From Mustela lutreola (Eukaryota > Chordata > Mammalia > Carnivora > Mustelidae): DNA of 64,000 bases. The first letter of the stretch is position 1; each line of letters begins with the position of its first letter. The stretch covers positions 29,787,745 through 29,851,744 of the forward strand of contig NC_081296.1 in NCBI RefSeq assembly GCF_030435805.1, given 5' to 3'. Shown piece by piece: positions 37,092-49,445 of this stretch. A model generated the notes under the pieces. It was not told where the DNA came from. It saw nothing but the letters and a program-made list of their open reading frames with translations, and did no database searches. The position numbers and the translations under genes were made by a program.

Positions 37092-39380
37092 GCACGTTGT
37101 CTCCCCCGGGGCAGAAAGTAGGAGCGAGGGACCGCTTCCCTTCGGTCACATGCCGGTAGCCACCACCACCACCAGCACTTCCACCACCAACACCAACACC
37201 AACACCACCACCTCCCCCACCGCCTCCGCCGCCGCAACCGTCGGCACCGCCAGCACCGCCAGCACCCCCAGCTCTAGCCCCCGAGGGACCTCGGCCAGAA
37301 CAGCGGCGTGTGCGGCTCAGGGCCTGCGAGGCGTTTCCCCGCCTTAGCCGGTCGGAGGTCCTGGGAGGCGCAGCCGGGCTCTTGCGTCGAGTCGGGCAGA
37401 TGGTATCCCATTCGTGGGAGTCCGTCAGGGAGGCGCTGGGTGAGGCCCTCTGAGCTCCTGTCACGGAGCAGCGTGGGCCGGGGTGGTGCTTCAGGCAGAG
37501 CTCCTGGGGGATCGTGAGGTAGAGGGTGCAACGGCAGGCGCCTTGGGTTGCGAGGAGAGCCCCGGGGCCCGTCACCCCGGTGGCATCGTTGGTGTGCCCC
37601 GTGTGCTTGTGGGTAGAGGGCAGAGGCCCACGGCCAGGACGCTGTCCTTGACAGCCCCTGAGGTTAAGCCCGTGGAGGCCCAGTGGGGCCCCACAAGGCC
37701 CGTTCCGTGAGACCAGGGCGAACGTGGAGCCGCAGTGCAGGCTCTTGGCCCACCCAGAATCTGTTGGGACGGGGGAGGAAGGCAGGTGGGCTGCTGGCGC
37801 GGAGTTGCGTGGCCCGAGCCTCTGGCTGTAATCTGCCACAAGCGTTCAATGCTTTGGGTGCTGTGAGGGCCGTGCCCGACATCACCCGTCCCCGCTGGGC
37901 GGCCACCTGGTGGCTCCGAGGACTGGCCCGGGGCACGTCGGGGCCGCATTTCGGTCCCTTGGGGAGTGGCCCCGGGGTCTCCGTCCGCGAGGAGCGGCGA
38001 TCTGTGGGCGTCTCCCAGGGATCCCCAGGAGTGCCATTGCGATGAACCCCCCAGCACGGCCGGGACGCTGTCCGCGGGCGCAAGCCACGGGAGCCGTGGA
38101 GGGCTTGCTCCCCACCGCCAGGCCTGGGCATGGGCAGCTGTAGGTATTTCTGAGATGGTCCCAGAAACTTGTGCCCCAGCTGCCCCGCTGCCCAGTGGGA
38201 TGGGGAACGCTCGAGAACTGTCCTTGCTCGCCTGCGCCCTATGCAGGATGGGGCAAGCCCCGCGAAGCACGGTTCCCAGTCCAGCGCTGTGGCCTGGCAG
38301 GACGTGGAGCTAGGCCAAGGTCAGCTGCCGTGGGGCTGGAGGAGAGGTGGCTTCCTTCCCTTGCTCCTCACGCCTTCCCGTGGCGTCGCAGCGGGTGAGC
38401 GATGCCGCCAGGGCCAGAGTCCTCGGACCCACGCCGAGCGAGGGGCCCTGCCTCGCGTCCCGCCTGGTGCCTGACGGAAACGTCCACTGGGCTTGTGGCC
38501 GAGCGTTTCAAGATCCCTGCCTTGGAGGAGCGAGGCACGTGGGAGCCCAGGGTGGGCGGGATTTGCCGAGCCGGCGGGATCCTGCGCACCTGGGGAGCGA
38601 GCTGCTGGATGAGTGCTCGCTCCCTCAGGGGCGGGGCCCACGAAGCCCGCTGGTCGTGGACACACCCATGCCCTGGGTGGGAATGGGCCCTGCTTTCAGT
38701 GGGAGGGTCAGCTGGCCCCCGGCGGGTCATGGAACCGCTTGCTAAGAGGTGTGCTGCCTGGCCCTGCAGGGCCTTGCGGCTGAGAGCAAGGGCGGTGGCC
38801 CTTGGCCCGGAGTCCAAGCCCCTTGTCCTCTCGCGAGGGCCTTGGAGCGGCGTCGGGTCAGCGCCTGATGTGCCAGGGCTTGCCGTTTCCGTGGGCCCCG
38901 GGATTTTGTCGGCGGTCGCCGAGGGTCTCTCTCCTGCGGTCACGCTGGGTGACGCTGGGGCAAGCGTCAGGGTGACAGAGTTCACATCGCAGTGGCCTCC
39001 GTCTCCGGCACCGGGTGTGGCGAGCCAGAGCCGGCGTGCTCTGCTTTGCCAGGAGACCTTGGACACGCGTTCCGTCTGGCCTCCTCCCGTCAGACCACGG
39101 GGTGTCGAACGTGGCGCTCGAGGATTCCGTGGCACCAAACTTCCGGAGCGGCGCGCCAGGCCGGGAGGCCAGGGGACCCTGTCCCGGGAGGGCTGTGAAC
39201 GGGCGTGAGGCTCCCTCCAAGGGCGACCACCCCGTGGTCACACCGACTGCGGAAACGCGCCCACCCGCCACCGCCCTCCTACATGTCCACGTGGCCCTCA
39301 AGGGCTCCTAGCCCTCACACGCCACGGCCAAACCCAACCTTACTCCACTTCCCCAAACAGGCTCACATGCGCACGACCCT

Positions 39381-39438
39381 ACACACACACACAAACACAG
39401 ACACACACACACACACACACACACACATGCACACACAC
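39381..39438. repeat. CA microsatellite, unit 13 (short)
   Basis: 58 bp with an ACAAACAC interruption, shared with unit 18. Confidence 0.97.
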
Positions 39439-39685
39439 CCATCAACACACGCACGCGTACTCGGCCCACGCAGACTCACAACCGACCCCACGGAGACCCA
39501 CGTTTCCGCGGCCTTGCCCGGCCGGCATGCGTGGCCTCCTGTCCGGCTGCCGCCAAGCCTGAGGGACAGAGGGTCCGCACAAGGCGGAGGCAAGACTTCC
39601 CCCCAGGCATGTTCTGAGAGGCATGGCGAGCTGTACCCCTGGGTCCGTGGCTCACGCGAGCGTGCTACTTTTCCACACTTGTCAG

Positions 39686-39823
39686 GTGCGTTGTCCACGC
39701 CAGGCGGGCCCCCGTTCGGCCCAGAGAAGATGGCCTTCCTGTCCTCGGATGCGCGGAGCTTGGCCGGGTCCGCGGAAGTCGTGCGGTCCAGCGTGGGCAG
39801 GCTGAGGACGGATCGGCGAGACG
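39686..39823 (+). ncRNA. SNHG14: Candidate host-transcript exon, unit 13
   Basis: Carries CCCGTTCGG and CAGCGTGGG; the former is shared with unit 18, the latter also with units 14 and 19. Confidence 0.7.
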
Positions 39824-40062
39824 GTAAGCCTTCCCCTGTCTCGGTGGAACTGGGGACGGCGGGATAGCCCGCGCCTGCCGCAGAGTCTGCCAGTGCGCGC
39901 CAGCCTTGCGGCTCCCGCCTCCCGGTGCTAGGTTGCACCGTTCCTCTTGCTCAGGGGCGTGGGTCCATACGGGCCGCTGCCGCAGGGCTCTGAGGCCATC
40001 GGCTTCCCCTCCGAGCCACCCTGCCTGGCCCGTTCCGTCGGCCAGGCGTCCCCCAATGTGCC

Positions 40063-40159
40063 TGGATCGATGATGACTCCCTCATTCTGCATTCCTTGGA
40101 AAAGCTGAACAAAATGAGTGAGAACTCCCTACCGTCGTTCTCATTGAAACTGAGGTCCA
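40063..40159 (+). ncRNA. SNORD116: SNORD116 box C/D snoRNA, copy 13 (variant before box D)
   Basis: One change from the consensus: C to T at nucleotide 83 (40,145), which is the fifth base upstream of box D. In guiding C/D snoRNAs that base faces the methylated target nucleotide. Boxes C, D', C' and D and the terminal stem are intact. The same change is in copies 18 and 19. Confidence 0.95.
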
Positions 40160-42453
40160 GCACGTTGTCTCCCCCGGGGCAGAAAGTAGGAGCGAGGGAC
40201 CGCTTCCCCTCGGTCACATGCCGGTAGCCACCACCACCACCACCACCAGCACTTCCACCACCAACACCAACACCAACACCACCACCACCCCCACCGCCTC
40301 CGCCGCCGCAACCGTCGGCACCGGCAGCACCGCCAGCACCCCCAGCTCTAGCCCCCGAGGGACCTCGGCCAGAACAGCGGTGTGTGCGGCTCAGGGCCTG
40401 CGAGGCGTTTCCCCGCCTTAGCCGGTCGGAGGTCCTGGGAGGCGCAGCCGGGCTCTTGTGTCGAGTCGGGCAGATGGTATCCCGTTCGTGGGAGTCCGTC
40501 AGGGAGGCGCTGGGTGAGGCCCTCTGAGCTCCTGTCACGGAGCAGCGTGGGCCGGAGTGGTGCTTCAGGCAGAGCTCCTGGGGGATCGTGAGGTAGAGGG
40601 TGCAACGGCAGGCGCCTTGGGTGGCGAGGAGAGCCCCGGGGCCCGTCACCCCGGTGGCATCGTTGGTGTGCCCCGTGTGCTTGTGGGTAGAGGGCAGAGG
40701 CCCACGGCCAGGACGCTGTCCTTGACAGCCCCTGAGGTTAAGCCCGTGGAGGCCCAGTGGGGCCCCACATGGCCCGTGCCGTGAGACCAGGGCGAACGTG
40801 GAGCCGCCGTGCAGGCTCTCGGCCGACCCAGAATCGGATGGGACGGGGGAGGAAGGCAGGTGGGCTGCTGGCGGGGAGCTGCGTGGCCTGAGCCTCTGGC
40901 TGTAATCTGCCACAAGTGTTCAATGCTTTGGGGGCTTTGAGGGCCGTGCCCGACATCACCCGTCCCCGCTGGGCGGCCACCTGGTGGCTCCGGGGACTGG
41001 CCCGGGGCACGTCGGGGCCGCATTTCGGTCCCTTGGCGGAGTGGCCCCGGGGTCTCCGTCCGCGAGGAGCGGCGATCTGTGGGCGTCTCCCAGGGACCCC
41101 CAGGAGTGCCATTGCGATGAACCCCCCAGCACGGCCGGGACGCTGTCCGCGGGCGCAAGCCACGGGAGCCGTGGAGGGCTTGCTCCCCACCGCCAGGCCT
41201 GGGCATGGGCAGCTGTAGGTATTTCTGAGAGGGTCCCAGAAACTTGTGCCCCAGATGCCCCGCTGCCCAGTGGGATGGGGAACGCTCGAGAACTGTCCTT
41301 GCTCGCCTGCGCCCTAGGCAGGATGGGGCAAGCCCCGCGAAGCACGGTTCCCAGTCCAGCGCTGTGGCCTGGTCGGACGTGGAGCTGGGCCAAGGTCAGC
41401 TGCCGTGGGGCTGGAGGAGAGGTGGCTTCCTTCCCTTGCTCCTCACGCCTTCCGTGGCGTCGCAGCGGGTGAGCGATGCCGCCATGGCCAGAGTCCTCGG
41501 ACCCACGCCGAGCGAGGGGCCCTGCCTCGCGTCCCGCCTGGTGCCTGACGGAAACGTCCACTGGGCTTGTGGCCGAGCGTTTCAAGATCCCTGCCTTGGA
41601 GGAGCGAGGCACGTGGGAGCCCAGGGTGGGCGGGATTTGCCGAGCCGGCGGGAGCCTGCGCACCTGGGGAGCGAGCTGCTGGATTAGTGCTCGCTCCCTC
41701 AGGGGCGGGGCCCACGAAGCCCGCTGGTCGTGGACACACCCATGCCCTGGGTGGGAATGGGCCCTGCTTTCAGTGGGAGGGTCAGCTGGCCCCCGGCGGG
41801 TCATGAGAACCGCTTGCCAAGAGGTGTGCTGCCTGGCCCTGCAGGGCCTTGCGGCTGAGAGCAAGGGCGGTGGCCCTTGGCCCGGAGTCCAAGCCCCTTG
41901 TCCTCTCGCGAGGGCCTTGGAGCGGCGTCGGGTCAGCGCCTGATGTGCCAGGGCTTGCCGTTTCCGTGGGCCCCGGGATTTTGTCGGCGGTCGCCGAGGG
42001 TCTCTCTCCTGCGGTCACGCTGGGTGACGCTGGGGCAAGCGTCAGGGTGACAGAGTTCACATCGCAGTGGCCTCCGTCTCCGGCACCGGGTGTGGCGAGC
42101 CAGAGCCGGCGTGCTCTGCTTTGCCAGGAGACCTTGGACACGCGTTCCGTCTGGCCTCCTCCCGTCACCACGGGGTGTCGAACGTGGCGCTCGAGGATTC
42201 CGTGGCACCAAACTTCCGGAGCGGCGCGCCAGGCCGGGCGGCCAGGGGACCCTGTCCTGGGAGTGCTGTGAACGGGCGTGAGGCTCCCTCCAAGGGCGAC
42301 CACCCCGTGGCCACACCGACTGCCGAAACGCGCCCACCCGCCACCGCCCTCCTACATGTCCACGTGGCCCACAAGGGCTCCTAGCCCTCACACGCCAGGG
42401 CCAAACCCAACCTTACACCACTTCCCCAAAGAGGCTCACATGCGCACGACCCT

Positions 42454-42485
<32 letters not shown>

Positions 42486-42519
42486 ACACGCATACACACA
42501 CACACTCATGCACACACAC
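42454..42519. repeat. CA microsatellite, unit 14 (short)
   Basis: 66 bp with CACGCATA and ACTCATGC interruptions, shared with unit 19. Confidence 0.97.
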
Positions 42520-42766
42520 CCAACAACACACGCACGCGTACTCGGCCCACGCAGACACACCCCCGACCCCACGGAGACCCACGTGTCCGCGGCCTTGCCC
42601 GGCCGGCATGCGTGGCCTCCTGTCCGGCTGCCGCCAAGCCTGAGGGACAGAGGGTCCGCACCAGGCGGAGGCAAGGCTTCCCCCCAGGCATGTTCTGAGA
42701 GGCATGGCGAGCTGTACCCCTGGGTCCGTGGCTCACGCGAGCGTGCTACTTCTCCACACTTGTCAG

Positions 42767-42904
42767 GTGCGTTGTCCACGCCAGGAGGGCCCCCGGTCGG
42801 CCCAGAGAAGATGGCCTTCCTGTCCTCGGATGCGCGGAGCTTGGCCGGGTCCGCGGAAGTCGTGCGGTCCAGCGTGGGCAGGCTGAGGACGGATCGGCGA
42901 GACG
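42767..42904 (+). ncRNA. SNHG14: Candidate host-transcript exon, unit 14
   Basis: Acceptor region CTTCTCCACAC, shared with units 19 and 20; donor GTAAGC at 42,905. Confidence 0.7.
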
Positions 42905-43143
42905 GTAAGCCTTCCCCTGTCTCGGTGGAACTGGGGACGGCGGGATAGCCCGCGCCTGCCGCAGAGTCTGCCAGTGCGCGCCAGCCTTGCGGCTCCCGCC
43001 TCCCGGTGCTAGGTTGCACCGTTCCTCTTGCTCAGGGGCGTGGGTCCATACGGGCCGCTGCCGCAGGGCTCTGAGGCCATCGGCTTCCCCTCCGAGCCAC
43101 CCTGCCTGGCCCGTTCCGTCGGCCAGGCGTCCCCCAATGTGCC

Positions 43144-43240
43144 TGGATCGATGATGACTCCCTCATTCTGCATTCCTTGGAAAAGCTGAACAAAATGAGT
43201 GAGAACTCCCTACCGTCGTTCTCATCGAAACTGAGGTCCA
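43144..43240 (+). ncRNA. SNORD116: SNORD116 box C/D snoRNA, copy 14
   Basis: Consensus sequence. Its upstream flank (CAGGCGTCCCCC) is the type that accompanies the variant copies 13, 18 and 19, but nucleotide 83 is the common C and the downstream flank is class A, so a crossover lies in or just before the snoRNA. Confidence 0.96.
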
Positions 43241-45535
43241 GCACGTTGTCTCCCCCGGGGCAGAAAGTAGGAGCGAGGGACCGCTTCCCCTCGGTCACAT
43301 GCCGGTAGCCACCACCACCACCACCAGCACTTCCACCACCACCACCAACACCAACACCACCACCTCCCCCACCGCCTCCGCCGCCGCAAACGTTGGCACC
43401 GCCAGCACCACGGGCACCCCCAGCTCTAGCCCCCGAGGGACCTTGGCCAGAACAGCGGCGTGTGCGGCTCAGGGCCTGCGAGGCGTTTCCCCGCCTTAGC
43501 CGGTCGGAGGTCCTGGGAGGCGCAGCCGGGCTCTTGTTTCGAGTCGGGCAGATGGTATCCCGTTCGTGGGAGTCCGTCAGGGAGGCGCTGGGTGAGGCCC
43601 TCTGAGCTCCTGTCACGGAGCAGCGTGGGCCGGGGTGGTGCTTCAGGCAGAGCTCCTGGGGGATCGTGAGGTAGAGGGTGCAGCGGCAGGCGCCTTGGGT
43701 TGCGAGGAGAGCCCCGGGGCCCTTCACCCCGGTGGCATCGTTGGTGTGCCCCGTGTGCTTGTGGGTAGGGGGCAGAGGCCCACGGCCAGGACGCTGTCCT
43801 TGACAGCACCTGAGGTTAAGCCCGTGGAGGCCCAGTGGGGCCCCACAAGGCCCGTTCCGTAAGACCAGGGCGAACGTGGAGCCGCCGTGCAGGCTCTCGG
43901 CCGACCCAGAATCGGTTGGGACGGGGGAGGAAGGCAGGTGGGCTGCTGGCGGGGAGCTGCGTGGCCCGAGCCTCTGGCTGTAATCTGCCACAAGCGTTCA
44001 ATGCTTTGGGGGCTGTGGGAGCCGTGCCCGACAACACCCGTCCCCGCTGGGCGGCCACCTGGTGGCTCCGGGGACTGGCCCGGGAGACATCGGCGCCGCG
44101 TTTCGGTCCCTTTGCGGAGTGGCCCCGGGGTCTCCGTCCGCGAGGAGCGGCGATCTGTGTGCGTCTCCCAGGGACCCCCAGGAGTGCCAATGCGATGAAC
44201 CCCCCAGCTCGGCCGGGACGCTGTCCGCGGGCGCAAGCCACGGGAGCCGTGGAGGGCTTGCTACCCACCGCCAGGCCTGGGCATGGGCAGCTGTAGGTAT
44301 TTCTGAGAGGGTCCCAGAAACTTGTGCCCCAGATGCCCCGCTGCCCAGTGGGATGGGGAACGCTCGAGAACTGTCCTTGCTCGCCTGCGCCCTAGGCAGG
44401 ATGGGGCAAGCCCCGCGAAGCACAGTTCCCAGTCCAGCGCTGTGGCCTGGCCGGACGTGGAGCTGGGCCAAGGTCAGCTGCCGTGTGGCTGGAGGAGAGG
44501 TGGCTTCCTTCCCTTGCTCCTCACGCCTTCCCGTGGTGTCGCAGCGGGTGAGCGATGCCGCCAGGGCCAGAGTCCTTGGACCCACGCCGAGCGACGGGCT
44601 CTGCCTCGCGTCCCGCCTGGTGCCTGACGGAAACGTCCACTGGGCTTGTGGCCGAGCGTTTCAAGATCCCTGCCTTGGAGGAGCGAGGCACGTGGGAGCC
44701 CAGGGTGGGCGGGACTTGCCGAGCCTGCGGGAGCCTGCGCACCTGGGGAGCGAGCTGCTGGATGAGTGCTCGCTCCCTCAGGGGCGGGGCCCATGAAGCC
44801 CGCTGGTCGTGGACACACCCATGCCCTGGGTGGGAATGGGCCCTGCTTTCAGTGGGAGGGTCAGCTGGCCCTCGGCGGGTCATGAGAACCGCTTGCCAAG
44901 ATGTGTGCTGCCTGGCCATGCAGGGCCTTGCGGCTGAGAGCAAGGGCGGTGGCCCTTGGCCCGGAGTCCAAGCCCCTTGTCCTCTCGCGAGGGCCTTGGA
45001 GCGGCGTCGGGTCAGCGCCTGATGTGCCAGGGCTTGCCGTTTCCGTGGGCCCCGGGATTTTGTCGGCGGTCGCCGAGGGTCTCTCTCCTGCGGTCACGCT
45101 GGGTGACGCTGGGGCAAGCGTCAGGGTGACAGAGTTCACATCGCAGTGGCCTCCGTCTCCGGCACCGGGTGTGGCGAGCCAGAGCCGGCGTGCTCTGCTT
45201 TGCCAGGAGACCTTGGACACGCGTTCCGTCTGGCCTCCTCCCGGCAGAGCACGGGGTTGTCGAACGTGGCGCTCGAGGATTCCGTGGCACCAAACTTCCG
45301 GAGCGGCGTGCCAGGCCGGGAGGCCAGGGGACCCTGTCCAGGGAGGGCTGTGAACGGGCGTGAGGCTCCCTCCAAGGGCGACCACCCCGTGGCCACACCG
45401 ACTGCGGAAACGCGCCCACCCTCCACCGCCCTCCTACATGTCCACGTGGCCCACAAGGGCTCCTAGCCCTCACACGCCAGGGCCAAACCCAACCTTACAC
45501 CACTTCCCCAAACAGGCTCACATGCGCACGACCAT

Positions 45536-45633
45536 ACACACACACACACACACACAGACACACACACATACACACACACACACACTCACACACAGACACA
45601 CACACATACACACACACACACATGCACACACAC
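45536..45633. repeat. CA microsatellite, unit 15
   Basis: 98 bp long form, as units 4 and 6. Confidence 0.97.
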
Positions 45634-45880
45634 CCATCAACACACGCTCGCGTACTCGGCCCACGCAGACACACCCCCGACCTCACGGAGACCCACGTGT
45701 CCGCGGCCTTGCCCGGCCGGCATGCGTGGCCTCCTGTCCGGCTGCCGCCAAGCCTGAGGGACAGAGGGTCCGCACCAGGCGGAGGCAAGGCTTCCCCCCA
45801 GGCATGTTCTGAGAGGCATGGCGAGCTGTACCCCTGGGTCCGTGGCTCACGCGAGCGTGCTACTTTTCCACACTTGTCAG

Positions 45881-46018
45881 GTGCGTTGTCCACGCCAGGC
45901 GGGCCCCCGGTCGGCCCACAGAAGATGGCCTTCCTGTCCTCGGATGCGCGGAGCTTGGCCGGGTCCGCGGAAGTCGTGCGGTCCAACGCGGGCAGGCTGA
46001 GGAAGGATCGGCGAGACG
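45881..46018 (+). ncRNA. SNHG14: Candidate host-transcript exon, unit 15
   Basis: Same form as unit 10; donor GTAAGC at 46,019. Confidence 0.7.
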
Positions 46019-46264
46019 GTAAGCCTTCCCCTGTCTCGGTGGAACTGGGGAGGGCGGGATATCCCGCGCCTGCCGTAGTGTCTGCCAGCGCGCGCCCGCC
46101 TTGCGGCTCCCGGCTCCCGGCTCCCGGTGCGAGGTTGCACCGTTCCTCTTGCTCAGGGGCGTGGGTCCATACGGGCCGCTGCCGCAGGGCTCTGAGGCCA
46201 TCGGCTTCCCCTCCGAGCCACCCTGCCTGGCCCGTTCCGTCGGCCAGGCGGCCTCCAATGTGCC

Positions 46265-46361
46265 TGGATCGATGATGACTCCCTCATTCTGCATTCCTTG
46301 GAAAAGCTGAACAAAATGAGTGAGAACTCCCTACCGTCGTTCTCATCGAAACTGAGGTCCA
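46265..46361 (+). ncRNA. SNORD116: SNORD116 box C/D snoRNA, copy 15
   Basis: Consensus sequence; class A-like flanks. Confidence 0.96.
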
Positions 46362-48656
46362 GCACGTTGTCTCCCCCGGGGCAGAAAGTAGGAGCGAGGG
46401 ACCGCTTCCCCTCGGTCACATGCCGGTAGCCACCACCACCACCACCAGCACTTCCACCACCAACACCAACACCAACACCACCACCTCCCCCACCGCCTCC
46501 GCCGCCGCAAACGTCGGCACCGCCAGCACCACCGGCACCCCCAGCTCTAGCCCCCGAGGGACCTTGGCCAGAACAGCGGCGTGTGCGGCTCAGGGCCTGC
46601 GAGGCGTTTCCCCGCCTTAGCCGGTCGGAGGTCCTGGGAGGCGCAGCCGGGCTCTTGTTTCGAGTCGGGCAGATGGTATCCCGTTCGTGGGAGTCCGTCA
46701 GGGAGGCGCTGGGTGAGGCCCTCTGAGCTCCTGTCACGGAGCAGCGTGGGCCGGGGTGGGGCTTCAGGCAGAGCTCCTGGGGGATCGTGAGGTAGAGGGT
46801 GCAGCGGCAGGCGCCTTGGGTTGCGAGGAGAGCCCCGGGGCCCGTCACCCCGGTGGCATCGTTGGTGTGCCCCGTGTGCTTGTGGGTAGGGGGCAGAGGC
46901 CCACGGCCAGGACGCTGTCCTTGACAGCCCCTGAGGTTAAGCCCGTGGAGGCCCAGTGGGGCCCCACAAGGCCCGTTCCGTGAGACCAGGGCGAACGTGG
47001 AGCCGCCGTGCAGGCTCTCGGCCGACCCAGAATCGGTTGGGACGGGGGAGGAAGGCAGGTGGGCTGCTGGCGGGGAGCTGCGTGGCCCGAGCCTCTGGCT
47101 GTAATCTGCCACAAGCGTTCAATGCTTTGGGGGCTGTGGGAGCCGGGCCCGACATCACCCGTCCCCGCTGGGCGGCCACCTGGTGGCTCCGGGGACTGGC
47201 CCGGGAGACGTCGGGGCCGCGTTTCGGTCCCTTTGCGGAGTGGCCCCGGGGTCTCCGTCCGCGAGGAGCGGCGATCTGTGTGCGTCTCCCAGGGACCCCC
47301 AGGAGTGCCAATGCGATGAACCCCCCAGCACGTCCGGGACGCTGTCCGCGGGCGCAAGCCACGGGAGCCGTGGAGGGCTTGCTACCCACCGCCAGGCCTG
47401 GGCATGGGCAGCTGTAGGTATTTCTGAGAGGGTCCCAGAAACTTGTGCCCCAGATGCCCCGCTGCCCAGTGGGATGGGGAACGCTCGAGAACTGTCCTTG
47501 CTCGCCTGCGCCCTAGGCAGGATGGGGCAAGCCCCGCGAAGCACGGTTCCCAGTCCAGCGCTGTGGCCTGGCCGGACGTGGAGCTGGGCCAAGGTCAGCT
47601 GCCGTGGGGCTGGAGGAGAGGTGGCTTCCTTCCCTTGCTCCTCACGCCTTCCCGTGGCGTCGCAGCGGGTGAGCGATGCCGCCAGGGCCAGAGTCCTTGG
47701 ACCCACGCCGAGCGACGGGCTCTGCCTCGCGTCCCGCCTGGTGCCTGACGGAAACGTCCACTGGGCTTGTGGCCGAGCGTTTCAAGATCCCTGCCTTGGA
47801 GGAGCGAGGCACGTGGGAGCCCAGGGTGGGCGGGACTTGCCGAGCCGGCGGGAGCCTGCGCACCTGGGGAGCGAGCTGCTGGATGAGTGCTCGCTCCCTC
47901 AGGGGCGGGGCCCATGAAGCCCGCTGGTCGTGGACACACCCATGCCCTGGGTGGGAATGGGCCCTGCTTTCAGTGGGAGGGTCAGCTAGCCCTCGGCGGG
48001 TCATGAGAACCGCTTGCCAAGATGTGTGCTGCCTGGCCATGCAGGGCCTTGCGGCTGAGAGCAAGGGCGGTGGCCCTTGGCCCGGAGTCCAAGCCACTTG
48101 TCCTCTCGCGAGGGCCTTGGAGCGGCGTCGGGTCAGCGCCTGATGTGCCAGGGCTTGCCGTTTCCGTGGGCCCCGGGATTTTGTCGGCGGTCGCCGAGGG
48201 TCTCTCTCCTGCGGTCACGCTGGGTGACGCTGGGGCAAGCGTCAGGGTGACAGAGTTCACATCGCAGTGGCCTCCGTCTCCGGCACCGGGTGTGGCGAGC
48301 CAGAGCCGGCATGCTCTGCTTTGCCAGGAGACCTTGGACACGCGTTCCGTCTGGCCTCTCCCCGTCAGACCACGGGGGCTTCGAACGTGGCGCTCGAGGA
48401 TTCCGTGGCACCAAACTTCCGGAGCGGCGTGCCAGGCCGGGAGGCCAGGGGACCCTGTCCCGGGAGGGCTGTGAACGGGCGTGAGGTTCCCTACAAGGGC
48501 GACCACCCCGTGGCCACACCGACTGCGGAAACGTGCCCACCCGCCACCGCCCTCCTACATGTCCACGTGGCCCACAAGGGCTCCTAGCCCTCACACGCCA
48601 GGGCCAAACCCAACCTTACACCACTTCCCCAAACAGGCTCACATGCGCACGACCCT

Positions 48657-48718
48657 ACACACACACACACACACACACAGACACACACACATACACACAC
48701 ACACACATGCACACACAC
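48657..48718. repeat. CA microsatellite, unit 16 (short)
   Basis: 62 bp; keeps ATGCA but lacks the CTCA segment. Same structure as unit 20. Confidence 0.97.
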
Positions 48719-48965
48719 CCATCAACACACGCACGCGTACTCGGCCCACGCAGACACACCCCCGACCCCACGGAGACCCACGTGTCCGCGGCCTTGCCCG
48801 GCCGGCATGCGTGGCCTCCTGTCCGGCTGCCGCCAAGCCTGAGGGACAGAGGGTCCGCACCAGGCGGAGGCAAGGCTTCCCCCCAGGCATGTTCTGAGAG
48901 GCATGGCGAGCTGTACCCCTGGGTCCGTGGCTCACGCGAGCGTGCTACTTTTCCACACTTGTCAG

Positions 48966-49103
48966 GTGCGTTGTCCACGCCAGGCGGGCCCCCGGTCGGC
49001 CCAGAGAAGATGGCCTTCCTGTCCTCGGATGCGCGGAGCTTGGCCGGGTCCGCGGAAGTCGTGCGGTTCTGCGCTGGCAGGCTGAGGAAGGATCGGCGAG
49101 ACG
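48966..49103 (+). ncRNA. SNHG14: Candidate host-transcript exon, unit 16
   Basis: Body carries a private cluster of changes (GGTTCTGCGCTGG); both splice sites unchanged. Donor GTAAGC at 49,104. Confidence 0.7.
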
Positions 49104-49348
49104 GTAAGCCTTCCCCTGTCTCGGTGGAACTGGGGACGGCGGGATAGCCCGCGCCTGCCGCAGAGTCTGCCAGTGCGCGCCAGCCTTGCGGCTCCCGGCT
49201 CCCGGCTCCCGGTGCGAGGTTGCACCGTTCCTCTGCTCAGGGGCGTGGGTCCATACGGGCCGCTGCCGCAGGGCTCTGAGGCCATCGGCTTCCCCTCCGA
49301 GCCACCCTGCCTGGCCCGTTCCGTCGGCCAGGCGGCCCCCAATGTGCC

Positions 49349-49445
49349 GGGATCGATGATGACTCCCTCATTCTGCATTCCTTGGAAAAGCTGAACAAAA
49401 TGAGTGAGAACTCCCTACCGTCTTTCTCATCGAAACTGAGGTTCA
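49349..49445 (+). ncRNA. SNORD116: SNORD116 box C/D snoRNA, copy 16 (weakened stem)
   Basis: Three changes from consensus: T1G, G75T and C95T. Boxes C, D', C' and D are intact. T1G removes the outermost U-A pair of the terminal stem and C95T turns a G-C pair into G-U, so the stem that brings boxes C and D together is weaker. G75T lies 13 nt upstream of box D in the possible target-pairing stretch. Expression may be reduced. Confidence 0.92.

Larger units (their letters stand above)
34242..37305 (+). repeat. Array unit 12
   Basis: Near-copy of unit 11 at an offset of 3,074 bp until about 36.7 kb. From the exon onwards it switches to class B-like sequence (GATAGCCCGC and CTCCCGCCTCC), giving the shortest complete unit (3,064 bp). 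Confidence 0.93.
37306..40379 (+). repeat. Array unit 13
   Basis: Class B-like throughout. Shares with unit 18 the GCGGAGTTGCG variant near 37,798, a one-base loss in CTTGGGGAGTGG near 37,960 and an interrupted CA tract (ACAAACAC). Confidence 0.93.
35900..43150 (+). repeat. Block duplicated at 51.3-58.6 kb (left copy)
   Basis: Units 12 (3' part), 13 and 14 share private variants in the same order with units 17 (3' part), 18 and 19, at offsets of about 15,427-15,437 bp. Boundaries are approximate because the flanks belong to the same repeat family. Confidence 0.8.
40380..43457 (+). repeat. Array unit 14
   Basis: Shares with unit 19 a one-base loss (CCTTCCGTGG near 41,450), GTGGCGAGG near 40,622 and CCCAAAGAGG before the CA tract. 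Downstream of about 43,190 it switches to class A trinucleotide sequence while unit 19 does not, placing a crossover near its snoRNA. A private A at about 41,685 and a short deletion near 42,167 set it apart from unit 19. Confidence 0.93.
43458..46578 (+). repeat. Array unit 15
   Basis: Full-length (3,121 bp) class A-like unit with a 98-bp CA tract. It strongly resembles the even units at 9-23 kb although it sits among shorter units. Confidence 0.93.
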
